NCBI GenBank assembly: GCA_028712365.1
Contig: JAQTQE010000001.1
Location: 52,516 to 105,570, forward strand
Length of the DNA stretch: 53,055 nt
Direction: 5' to 3'
Origin: a bacterium
GTDB lineage: Bacteria; CAYTYR01; UBA6262
Made by a program: the position numbers and the translations under genes. The notes beneath the pieces were generated by a model, which was given only the letters and a program-made list of their open reading frames with translations, searched no databases and was not told the DNA's origin. This document shows, in pieces, positions 19,246 through 27,678 of the stretch. The first letter of the stretch is position 1, and each line of letters opens with the position of its first letter.

Positions 19246-20922
19246 TTGGCTAAATCCATTATTGGTTTAGATATCGGTACTAATAATGTAAAAGCGGTCG
19301 AACTTGCCGAGAGTGGCAAAGAACTTATTTTGAAACACCTCGGCTTCGCGCCAATTGAAGCTATTCCCGACCTGACCAATGAAGAAGACCGCCACAAAGC
19401 GCTGGTCAAAGCGATCAAAGCAGCCCTGCCCAAGGCTGGTTTAAAAAATAAAAGAGTAGTTACCGCTTTAAGCGGTAAATTAGTTATCAATCGTACTATT
19501 TCGTTGCCCAAAGGCCCGGTCATGCGCCTGGCCAGGGAAGAAGTTAAGAAGATGATCGTAGCGGAGATCGAGGCGGAGATCCCGTTCCCGGTTGAAGATG
19601 CGGCAGTAGATTACTATACCTTGGATGATCCGGCTACCACTAAGGAAGAAAAGGTCAGGATATCCGTCGCGGTTGTACCGAAGTCGGAAGTCGATAAAAA
19701 TATCGCTTTGATGAATGAGATCGGTATAGAACAAGAAGCGATCGATGTGGTTCCTTTCGCTTTAATGAGAGGGATCTCGGCTCTTAAACCGCGGTTGAAC
19801 GTGGAAACCATTGGTATTATTGAACTGGGCGCGGCTACCACTGAAGTAGTAGTGACCAAAGGGCTGGATATGCTCTTTACCCGCAATGTCCCTCTGGGTG
19901 GTAACCTGCTGACCAGGGTGATCCAGGACATTTTGAACCTGGATTATGCTAAAGCTGAGAACTCCAAACTGAAAGAAGGCTTGCCTCCGACAGTAGCTCC
20001 GCAATTTGAACGTATTGCCACTGAAGTGCGCAACTCCCTGAGTTACTTCCAGCTACAGGAACATAAAAAGATCGATCTGGCTTTCGTTTGCGGCGGCGGT
20101 AGTAAATTGCAGCAAGTGCTGCAATTTTTGAAAGAAAAGATCGATATCCCGCTGGAAATAACTAATCCGCAGGAAACTATCAAAAGCGAGATCAAGAATA
20201 TACCACTAGATCTGCTGGAGCAGATCGCTCCCTTCATGATCACGGCTATCGGGTTGGCCATGAAGGCCAAAAAAAATGAAAAGCGCTTTAATCTTTTACC
20301 GGAAGAACTGCGTAAAGAAGGTATATCGCTTAAAGTCTATTATGTAGGCGCCGGCCTGGCTACGGCGGCGATAATTCTGCTGCTCTATATGCTGCTGGTT
20401 TTGAAGATCAAACAGAAGGAAACCAGTATCGCGGATATGAAGAAAGCCTTGAATAATGTGCAATATGTAGTGGATAAAGCCCAGGAATCAAATCAAACCT
20501 TGGCGGAAGTAACCAAACTGGAAGGAATACTAAAGGATATTTTTATTATCACTCCTCCCGTGGCGCAAGTGCTGGACGAATTGATCGTCTCCATGCCTTC
20601 AATAGTATGGTTGCGCGAGGTGGTAATTTCCGGGGAGATAGCTGAGCAGGCGGCTATTACCGCTAAGAATAATAAAACCGGGAAAAAAGCTGCCGGCCCG
20701 CCGCCCAACCTGAAACTGGAAGTGGTCGGGTTATCTACTAAAACAGTGGGGGTAGCTGATTTCATGCTGAATCTCAAACAGTGGCCGCATTTTAGTTCCT
20801 GTGAATTGACCGGGGCTAAACTAGCCGCACTGGGTACGGAACAAGGAGTCACTTGGACCATTAAATGTAAGCTCTTGAATCCCGACGGGGATAAAGATAA
20901 AAAATCAGAGGTCAAGAAATAA
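19246..20922 (+). CDS. PilM-PilN fusion (GspL-like organisation), TTG start
   Basis: IIGLDIGTNNVKAVELAE actin-like PilM start; then KRFNLLPEELRKE (PilN NLLP motif), one TM segment and a periplasmic PilN-like domain in the same ORF. Confidence 0.85.
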   Translation: MAKSIIGLDIGTNNVKAVELAESGKELILKHLGFAPIEAIPDLTNEEDRHKALVKAIKAALPKAGLKNKRVVTALSGKLVINRTISLPKGPVMRLAREEVKKMIVAEIEAEIPFPVEDAAVDYYTLDDPATTKEEKVRISVAVVPKSEVDKNIALMNEIGIEQEAIDVVPFALMRGISALKPRLNVETIGIIELGAATTEVVVTKGLDMLFTRNVPLGGNLLTRVIQDILNLDYAKAENSKLKEGLPPTVAPQFERIATEVRNSLSYFQLQEHKKIDLAFVCGGGSKLQQVLQFLKEKIDIPLEITNPQETIKSEIKNIPLDLLEQIAPFMITAIGLAMKAKKNEKRFNLLPEELRKEGISLKVYYVGAGLATAAIILLLYMLLVLKIKQKETSIADMKKALNNVQYVVDKAQESNQTLAEVTKLEGILKDIFIITPPVAQVLDELIVSMPSIVWLREVVISGEIAEQAAITAKNNKTGKKAAGPPPNLKLEVVGLSTKTVGVADFMLNLKQWPHFSSCELTGAKLAALGTEQGVTWTIKCKLLNPDGDKDKKSEVKK

Positions 20923-21479
20923 TGCAGTTTAAATTCACCACTAAAATTAAACTATCGATCACTGCCGCGGCCGCGGTGTTATGCCTGGCCAGCGCTTATT
21001 TTTTGTTGTTGCAGAAAAAAGTCAAGCAAGTGACTGAATTGAGCGCCCAGCTCAGCGCGATGGAAGCCAGCTTTGCCAAGATCAAGAAAGATGAATCATA
21101 TGTGCCCAAACTGGAACAGGATATAAATGAAAATAAGCGTAAGATCGAGCTGATCAAGAAACGCATGCCGACTGATATTAATGTGGCGGAATTGGTCCAG
21201 AGCCTGGCCAAGATCGGGACCCGGCTGGGGATCAAAGAATATACTTCCATCGTTCCCGGCGATATTATAACGATGGATAAATATGTCATGGTCCCGATCA
21301 AAATTATTTTTTACTGCGAGTATCCTAAGTTGATCGAATACCTGAAAGAACTGGAAAAAATGGAACGGCTGAGCAGAGTGGATAATGTTCGGATCAAGAC
21401 CAATGAACAGGATCCGGAAGAAATGGTCGTGGATCTGTCTTTGACCACGTTTTCCCTTCCTGAGTCGGCTAAAAAATAG
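20922..21479 (+). CDS. pilO: PilO/GspM-like type IV pilus inner-membrane alignment protein
   Basis: 185 aa; N-terminal TM, coiled coil, ferredoxin-like C-terminus; adjacent to pilMN. Confidence 0.75.
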   Translation: MQFKFTTKIKLSITAAAAVLCLASAYFLLLQKKVKQVTELSAQLSAMEASFAKIKKDESYVPKLEQDINENKRKIELIKKRMPTDINVAELVQSLAKIGTRLGIKEYTSIVPGDIITMDKYVMVPIKIIFYCEYPKLIEYLKELEKMERLSRVDNVRIKTNEQDPEEMVVDLSLTTFSLPESAKK

Positions 21480-21490
21480 AGAGTAGGATC

Positions 21491-23164
21491 ATGTCATTGA
21501 ATCCAAAAAGCTTAATACGAACAGTGCTGGTTTTTTTTATTTTAATGGCCTATGGCGTGGTTGCCTTTGGTTACGAGATCGATCACCGCGGTGGAGCCTA
21601 TTATTATTTTATCCAGGGGCTTTTGCAGGAACGGGAAGGCAAATATCAGCAGGCCATCGCATCTTACCAGCAAGCCCTGAGTTATGATTCCCTGCGCGCT
21701 CCTTTGTTTGTTCAGTTGGGCGTGGCTTATACCTTGAGCGGGGATATCGACCAGGCTCTCCGACAGGCAGAAGAAGCTATAAAACATGATGAAAAATATG
21801 TCCCGTCATACTTCCTGTTAGGCTCTATCCTGATCCGGCAGAATAAGGTGAAAGAAGCAGCGCCAGTCTATGAAAAAGTCGTGGCTCTGGAGCCGGAAAA
21901 CCAGGCGGCTTTATTTATTCTGGGCACTTTATATCTTAATACCGGTAATTATAACCAAGCGATAACAGTATTACAAAAAGTCTGCCGGCTTGCTCCTGAC
22001 CAGGCCGAAGCCTATATGAGTTTGGCTGGAGCCTACTTGGCCGTAGATAAGAAAAAAGAAGCGATTGAAGCTTACGGGCAAGTAATAAAGTTAACGCCTG
22101 ATAATAATATGGCCTTTTTTGGTTTAGCTGAAGCCTATGAGCGCAACCAGGAATATACCCGGGCGATCGAAACTTATCAGCAGATCATGAAGATCAATCC
22201 CGGCAACAGCCTGGCCCAGTACCGGGTCGGGGTTTTATATTTTGAACAGAAAGATTTTGTCAGGAGCGCCGAGGCTTTTAATAAGATCGAAAAAAAGGTT
22301 GCTGATGACTTGTCTGTCTCCAGTTATTTTTACTTGGCGGCGATCAGTGAAGAACAGAAAAATTTGAGACAAGCTATTGATTATTATGAGCTTTCGTTGC
22401 AGCGGCTGGAACAAATATCGACCAGGCAGCCGTTGAGCCAGTCGCAGGCCAGCAGTATACTACCCGCTAAAAGCAGCATGTATCTCCATTTAGGATATCT
22501 TTTCCTGCAGTTGAAACAACCTAAAAAAGCCCTGCAGGTAACGAAAACAGCGATCCAAAACGACAAAAATAATTTGTTATTATATTATTTCTTGGGTGTG
22601 GTTTATACCGACCTGAAACAATTTCCCGCAGCGATCACCGCTTATAAACAAGCCATTACCATTAAAAATGAGCAAGGCTTGCGCCTGGGCCAGGCTAGTA
22701 AGGAACCGGAAATAGATGACCTGTATTTCCGGCTCGGAGTGCTTTGTGACCAAGCTGGTGAATTTTCCAAGATGGTAGAAGCCATGAAAACAGCGATCAG
22801 TTATAATTCTAAAAATACACAGGCTTTGAATTACTTGGGTTATTCTTACGCGGACCGGGGAGAAAACCTGGCTGAGGCCGAGGAGTATCTTAAAAAAGCC
22901 GTCTCCCTGGAACCAGAAAATGGCGCTTTTCTTGATAGCCTGGGCTGGTTGTATTACCGTCAGGAAAAGTATAGTGAAGCCCTGGAATACTTGACCAAAG
23001 CAGTAACCTATATAAAGAATGACCCAGTGGTACTGGAACATCTGGGTGATAGCTATGCCGCTTTATTACGCACTGAAGAAGCTCTCCGCTATTGGCAACA
23101 ATCCCTGGCTTTCAATCCCAAGAATAAAACACTTAAAAGCAAGATAAAGGAAATCCAGAGATAA
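21491..23164 (+). CDS. TPR-repeat protein with N-terminal signal/anchor
   Basis: Many TPR units such as AYMSLAGAYLAVDKKKEAIEAYGQVIKLTPDN. Confidence 0.85.
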   Translation: MSLNPKSLIRTVLVFFILMAYGVVAFGYEIDHRGGAYYYFIQGLLQEREGKYQQAIASYQQALSYDSLRAPLFVQLGVAYTLSGDIDQALRQAEEAIKHDEKYVPSYFLLGSILIRQNKVKEAAPVYEKVVALEPENQAALFILGTLYLNTGNYNQAITVLQKVCRLAPDQAEAYMSLAGAYLAVDKKKEAIEAYGQVIKLTPDNNMAFFGLAEAYERNQEYTRAIETYQQIMKINPGNSLAQYRVGVLYFEQKDFVRSAEAFNKIEKKVADDLSVSSYFYLAAISEEQKNLRQAIDYYELSLQRLEQISTRQPLSQSQASSILPAKSSMYLHLGYLFLQLKQPKKALQVTKTAIQNDKNNLLLYYFLGVVYTDLKQFPAAITAYKQAITIKNEQGLRLGQASKEPEIDDLYFRLGVLCDQAGEFSKMVEAMKTAISYNSKNTQALNYLGYSYADRGENLAEAEEYLKKAVSLEPENGAFLDSLGWLYYRQEKYSEALEYLTKAVTYIKNDPVVLEHLGDSYAALLRTEEALRYWQQSLAFNPKNKTLKSKIKEIQR

Positions 23165-23175
23165 CCAAAGAACCG

Positions 23176-23290
23176 GTAAAAAGTTGGTGGTTGTGGAAGT
23201 AAGTATAGAAGGAGGCTTTTAGTCCTTGGTTTAAAACCTAACTTCCATAGACCTCAGACCAAACTTACTTCCTTAAACCCAATACCCAAA
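23176..23290 (+). repeat. Repeat family A, copy 4
   Basis: gtaaaaagttggtggttgtggaagtaagtatagaag...catagacctcagaccaaacttacttccttaaacccaataccc. Confidence 0.85.
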
Positions 23291-23329
23291 GACATATTGC
23301 TGGACATAATTTTTAACAAAGGACCCCGC

Positions 23330-24100
23330 ATGCTCCGCAAATTCCTCATACTATCTGTTCTCGTTTTTTTTACCGGCTGTAATCGCTACTATTATACCAG
23401 TACGCTCAGTCCGGCGGCTTTAATGGACCGGCAGGACCAACCCCAAGCGGAGATCCGGAGCTTGCAGGGTTGGGTGAAGGTACAATTACAAAGCAGTGCC
23501 GGCAATTATATCCTGGCGCAAAAGATATATTATTCCGCGCCCAACCGGCTGCGGTTAGAGATCGCCGGGATATTAGGTATTTCCGTAGTCATGGTAGTGA
23601 TCGACCAGGATGATTTTCAATTATTCATTCCAGTAAGAAATATTCTGGTTAAGGGAAAAACCAATGAGTTAGGACCGGCTTTTACGATCAATGACCTATT
23701 ACAGGGATTTATCTATGGCGCCAGACTGGACCTGGAACAGGGGCAGGATATTTCTATAACAGAAAACAGTAAGGCTTATAAAATAACCTGGCTTGCGGCT
23801 GGACAGCAAAACCTGGCTTGGATTAACAAAGCGACGAAAGTAATTACCAGGCATGAGGTCAGGTCATTGCGGACCAAAGAAGCCATCAGGATCGTAGAAC
23901 GCGCCGGGATCATCAAGGTTGGGGATAATTATTATCCCGGGCTGGTAAGCGTTTATGACCGGGATTTGCGGCAGAAAGTAACTTTTAAATTTAGCGGCCT
24001 TTCCTTTAATCAGGCAATAGACCAGGACCTGTTCAAACTGAAATTGCCAGTTGCTTATGAAGAGAAAAAACTATCCGATTTTCTCCAGGGACTCCAGTAA
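23330..24100 (+). CDS. Outer-membrane lipoprotein, LolB-like
   Basis: MLRKFLILSVLVFFTGCNRYYY lipobox; LolB-like fold pattern; immediately upstream of ispE; start adjusted from 23297. Confidence 0.6.
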   Translation: MLRKFLILSVLVFFTGCNRYYYTSTLSPAALMDRQDQPQAEIRSLQGWVKVQLQSSAGNYILAQKIYYSAPNRLRLEIAGILGISVVMVVIDQDDFQLFIPVRNILVKGKTNELGPAFTINDLLQGFIYGARLDLEQGQDISITENSKAYKITWLAAGQQNLAWINKATKVITRHEVRSLRTKEAIRIVERAGIIKVGDNYYPGLVSVYDRDLRQKVTFKFSGLSFNQAIDQDLFKLKLPVAYEEKKLSDFLQGLQ

Positions 24101-24142
24101 TTGGTTGCCGGTTATAGAAGTAAGTATGGAAGTAGGTCTGAA
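24101..24142 (+). repeat. Repeat family A, copy 5 (left half only)
   Basis: ttggttgccggttatagaagtaagtatggaagtaggtctgaa; begins at the base after the stop codon. Confidence 0.75.
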
Positions 24143-24156
24143 TTAAAGAAGGATAT

Positions 24157-25041
24157 ATGAAAATCAAAGCTTATGCTAAGATCAATTTGATGCTGCAAAT
24201 ACTGTCTAAGCGTGTCGACGGTTATCATGACCTGGCCAGCGTAATGCAGGAGATAGCGCTCTGCGATCTGCTGACGATCACAAAAGTACCCGCAGGGATA
24301 ACCTTAACCTGTTCAGACCGGTCGTTGCCGGTGGATAGTAATAATCTGGTTTATAAAGCTGCCGTAGCCATGCACAGGGAAGCTGAACGCCTAAAAAAAC
24401 CGGTTTCCGGATTAAAGATCAGGATCCAGAAAAATATTCCGGTGGGTGCCGGATTGGGTGGTGGTTCCAGTGATGCCGCGGCTACGCTTAAAGCGCTCAA
24501 TAAACTATGGCGTTTACGGTTGAATGAGGCCAGGTTGGCGCGGATCGGCGCTGAATTAGGGTCAGATGTTCCTTTTTTTATCAGCGGAGGCACAGCCCTG
24601 GCCCAAGGAAGAGGGGAACGTTTAACCATTTGGCCGAAGATACCTTCTTTTAGGGTAGTCCTGGTAAAGCCATTTATAGGTATTTCTACTGCTTGGGCTT
24701 ACAAAAACTTAAAAATAAACTTGACTAAACAGCCAAAAAGTATTAAAATTATACATAATTCCCTAAGAAAGAAGTGTTTTGATCAGCTGAAAGAATACCT
24801 GCAGAACGATCTCGAATCGGTATGCATCAGTAAATATCCATTAATTTTAGAGATAAAACACCGTTTATTGGTATCAGGAGCCGCCGCAGCCCTTATGAGC
24901 GGTAGCGGCTCTACTGTTTTTGGGCTGGTAACCAGCCGAACAGCTGAAAATCGGATCAAGGAGGTGTTTTCTAGGGCTAAAGGTTTTTGGGTATGGAGTG
25001 GTAGCACCTTGGTGCGGCGTCGAGGTCAACGTGTATTCTAA
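24157..25041 (+). CDS. ispE: 4-diphosphocytidyl-2-C-methyl-D-erythritol kinase
   Basis: KAYAKINLMLQIL, NIPVGAGLGGGSSDAAATLKALN GHMP motif. Confidence 0.95.
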   Translation: MKIKAYAKINLMLQILSKRVDGYHDLASVMQEIALCDLLTITKVPAGITLTCSDRSLPVDSNNLVYKAAVAMHREAERLKKPVSGLKIRIQKNIPVGAGLGGGSSDAAATLKALNKLWRLRLNEARLARIGAELGSDVPFFISGGTALAQGRGERLTIWPKIPSFRVVLVKPFIGISTAWAYKNLKINLTKQPKSIKIIHNSLRKKCFDQLKEYLQNDLESVCISKYPLILEIKHRLLVSGAAAALMSGSGSTVFGLVTSRTAENRIKEVFSRAKGFWVWSGSTLVRRRGQRVF

Positions 25042-25059
25042 TAGGGGATGGTGGGCAGC

Positions 25060-25362
25060 ATGGAGATCACAGCAGTTAAAGTTAATCTGGTGTTGGATGA
25101 AGCGGAAAAAAGGCTCAAAGCCTTTGCTAATATAATTTTTGATGATTGTTTTGTGGTGAGCGGTTTAAAAGTGATTCGCGGTGACAAGGGCTTATTCGTA
25201 TCAATGCCCAGCCGTAAGTTGAAAGATGGCACTTTTAAGGACATTGCCCACCCGTTAAATAATGAAACCAGAAAGCTCATTGAAGACAAAGTTCTAGCTG
25301 CTTATGAAGAAAAGCTGAAAGAACCCCGGACAATCCCGGAAACAAAAGAATACGACAGATAA
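25060..25362 (+). CDS. spoVG: SpoVG family regulator
   Basis: MEITAVKVNLV...LKAFANIIFDDCFVVSGLKVIRGDKGLFVSMPSRK. Confidence 0.93.
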   Translation: MEITAVKVNLVLDEAEKRLKAFANIIFDDCFVVSGLKVIRGDKGLFVSMPSRKLKDGTFKDIAHPLNNETRKLIEDKVLAAYEEKLKEPRTIPETKEYDR

Positions 25363-25433
25363 TTGAAAATAGAAAATAGACCGCAATCCCTGCCTGCCGT
25401 CAGGCAGTGATTTTCTAATTTCAATTTTCGATT
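25363..25433. repeat. Small palindromic (MITE-like) element
   Basis: TTGAAAATAGAAAAT ... CTGCCTGccgtCAGGCAG ... ATTTTCTAATTTCAA; outer arms match 14/15 in inverted orientation. Confidence 0.65.
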
Positions 25434-25456
25434 GCTCTAAATTTGCAAAGCAAATT

Positions 25457-25528
25457 TCTGGGGTGGTGTAATTGGTAACACCGGAGACTTTGGATCTCCT
25501 GTTCTAGGTTCGAGTCCTAGCCCCAGAG
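25457..25528 (+). tRNA. tRNA-Gln (anticodon TTG)
   Basis: TCTGGGG/CCCCAGA acceptor, GGAGA-CTTTGGA-TCTCC anticodon arm, CTAGG-TTCGAGT-CCTAG T arm. Confidence 0.93.
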
Positions 25529-25571
25529 CTTATCTCCTCAGGAGTAGGGCGAGAAGAATATATTATAGCAG

Positions 25572-25606
25572 AAGTGCAACCTACACTACGTGTTGTGGTT
25601 GCACTT
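25572..25606 (+). terminator. Strong hairpin downstream of tRNA-Gln (terminator or processing structure)
   Basis: AAGTGCAACC-TACAC-tac-GTGTTGT-GGTTGCACTT; followed by a pyrimidine-rich run but not a clean T-tract. Confidence 0.5.
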
Positions 25607-25644
25607 TCTCTACTCATTAAAGGATTGATTAAAGGAATATTTGT

Positions 25645-26394
25645 ATGTCCATTGGATTTGCCAGCGTTATTTTGGGTGCCGGTGAAGGTACCCGTATGAA
25701 ATCAACCTTACCTAAAGTATTGCATACTGTGGGAGGAAAGCCGCTGGTAGACCATGTATTGGATACGGTATTATCCCTTGATCTGGATCGGCAGGTACTG
25801 GTCTTAGGCTTCCGTGGCAAAACAGTGGCCAGTCATATCCGGGATAATAAGGAATATAAAAAAGTGGACATCGTTTTTCAAACCAGGCGGCTGGGTTCAG
25901 GACATGCAGTGATGCAGGCGGCTAGAGTTTTATCTGGTTACCGCGGTAATATTATAGTGTTATGCGCCGATGTCCCATTGATCAAACGGCTAACTTTGAA
26001 TAAACTAATGAACTTGCATGAACAGCAAGGAAACGCGGCCACTATCCTGACTACGATCGTGGCTAAACCAGCTGGTTATGGACGGATCATCCGCGCCGGC
26101 AACCAGGTGGTCAGTATCGTTGAAGAAAAAGACGCCTCAGCGCAGGAAAAGAAAGTACGGGAGATCAATACCGGGATCTATTGTTTTAAAGCGCCGAGCT
26201 TATTCAGGGTATTGAAAAAGATCAAACCTAATAACCAAAAGAAAGAATATTACCTGACTGACGCGATCGGATTGTTACAACAGGAGGGTGCCGGTATCGG
26301 GGCTCTCATTTGTGACAGCAATCGGGAAGTAGCCGGTATTAACGACCAAAACCAGCTGGCGGCGGCTAATGCTTATTATACGAAAGCAAAGTAA
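25645..26394 (+). CDS. glmU: UDP-GlcNAc pyrophosphorylase, GlmU N-terminal-domain-only protein
   Basis: VILGAGEGTRMKSTLPKVLHTVGGKPLVDHV; 249 aa with no left-handed beta-helix acetyltransferase domain. Confidence 0.85.
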   Translation: MSIGFASVILGAGEGTRMKSTLPKVLHTVGGKPLVDHVLDTVLSLDLDRQVLVLGFRGKTVASHIRDNKEYKKVDIVFQTRRLGSGHAVMQAARVLSGYRGNIIVLCADVPLIKRLTLNKLMNLHEQQGNAATILTTIVAKPAGYGRIIRAGNQVVSIVEEKDASAQEKKVREINTGIYCFKAPSLFRVLKKIKPNNQKKEYYLTDAIGLLQQEGAGIGALICDSNREVAGINDQNQLAAANAYYTKAK

Positions 26395-26494
26395 AGGTTA
26401 TAAGTTGTTGAAGTAGGTATGGAAGTGAGTATGAAGTATATAGTTTAAAGCCTAATACCCATAGACCTTAGACCAAACCTACTTCCTAACCAGT
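26395..26494 (+). repeat. Repeat family A, copy 6
   Basis: aggttataagttgttgaagtaggtatggaagtgagtatgaag...catagaccttagaccaaacctacttcctaaccagtg. Confidence 0.85.
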
Positions 26495-26539
26495 GAACTT
26501 AAGATTAAATTTGGGAATTTATGTTATGCGGAGGGTACG

Positions 26540-27481
26540 ATGTCTAATGGTTTAAGGATTTGCGCCGGTAATGCTAATTTAAAATTGGTAGAAGAAATCA
26601 GCAAAAACCTGAAGATCCGGCCTATAGCTTCCGAAGTAGCTAACTTTAATGACGGTGAAATAAATGTCAAGATCAAGGAAAACGTGCGGGGAGAAGACGT
26701 TTTTGTCATTCAGCCAACATGCCCTCCTGTCAATAACAATCTGATGGAGTTATTGATCATTATTGATGCCCTGAAGAGGGCCAGTGCCCGCAGGATCACC
26801 GCGGTGCTTCCTTACTATGGCTATGCCCGGCAAGATCGTAAAGTTGAACCACGGGTACCGATCACTGCCAAGCTGGTGGCTAACCTGATCACTAAAGCCG
26901 GTGCCAATCGGATTTTGGCCATGGATCTTCATGCCGGCCAGCTGCAAGGTTATTTTGATATTCCGGTTGACCATTTATTCGCCGCGCCAGTATTGGTGGA
27001 ATATTTCAACCATAAGAAAATACAGAATTTGGTGACTATTTCGCCTGATGCAGGCGGGGTGGAAAGAGCCAGAGCTTTTGCTAAACGGCTGCAACGTGAA
27101 TCGTCTCTTGGTTTTATCGATAAAAGAAGACCAGCGCCGGGCAAAGCAGAGATGAATTATGTAGTGGGAGACGTGCAAGGTAAAAATGTAGTGATCTTGG
27201 ACGATATCATTGATACCGCCGGTACTTTAGTAAAAGCGGCGGAGGTCTTAAAGAAAAACGGGGCACTGGATATATATGCCGCTTGTACCCATCCGGTCTT
27301 GAGCGGTCCGGCCTTGGAACGGATCCGGGATTCAGTGCTGAAAGAAGTTATCGTCACCAATACCATTCCCTTGCGGGATGATGTCAAAGGGAAGATAAAA
27401 ATACTCTCTGTGGCTAAGTTATTTGCTGATTCGATCAAACGGATCCATGAGGAAGAATCTTTGAGCTCACTGTTCATATAA
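26540..27481 (+). CDS. prs: Ribose-phosphate pyrophosphokinase
   Basis: LRICAGNANLKLVEEISK, PPVNNNLMELLIIIDALKRASARRITAVLPYYGYARQDRK, VVILDDIIDTAGTL. Confidence 0.97.
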   Translation: MSNGLRICAGNANLKLVEEISKNLKIRPIASEVANFNDGEINVKIKENVRGEDVFVIQPTCPPVNNNLMELLIIIDALKRASARRITAVLPYYGYARQDRKVEPRVPITAKLVANLITKAGANRILAMDLHAGQLQGYFDIPVDHLFAAPVLVEYFNHKKIQNLVTISPDAGGVERARAFAKRLQRESSLGFIDKRRPAPGKAEMNYVVGDVQGKNVVILDDIIDTAGTLVKAAEVLKKNGALDIYAACTHPVLSGPALERIRDSVLKEVIVTNTIPLRDDVKGKIKILSVAKLFADSIKRIHEEESLSSLFI

Positions 27482-27505
27482 AAGCAGTTTTGAGTTAGGA
27501 GTTTT

Positions 27506-27547
27506 CCCCTGCTGATTTGTCTTAAAGGACAAATCAAAGACGCGGGG
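27506..27547. repeat. Hairpin within a composite palindromic intergenic island (about 27483-27665)
   Basis: CCCCTGCTGATTTGTC-ttaaag-GACAAATCaaagacGCGGGG; followed by GGCGGATCCGCC and CCGCCtgaGGCGG palindromes near 27614-27635. Confidence 0.6.
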
Positions 27548-27678
27548 ACAGGTAGGTTTTGAGTTTAGGCGAAGTACTTATAAATTAATTAATAATTCTC
27601 CGCCTTTAAGCTTGGCGGATCCGCCTGAGGCGGAAAAACTCAACACTTAAAATTAATAATCTTTATTTTAAACTGCAT

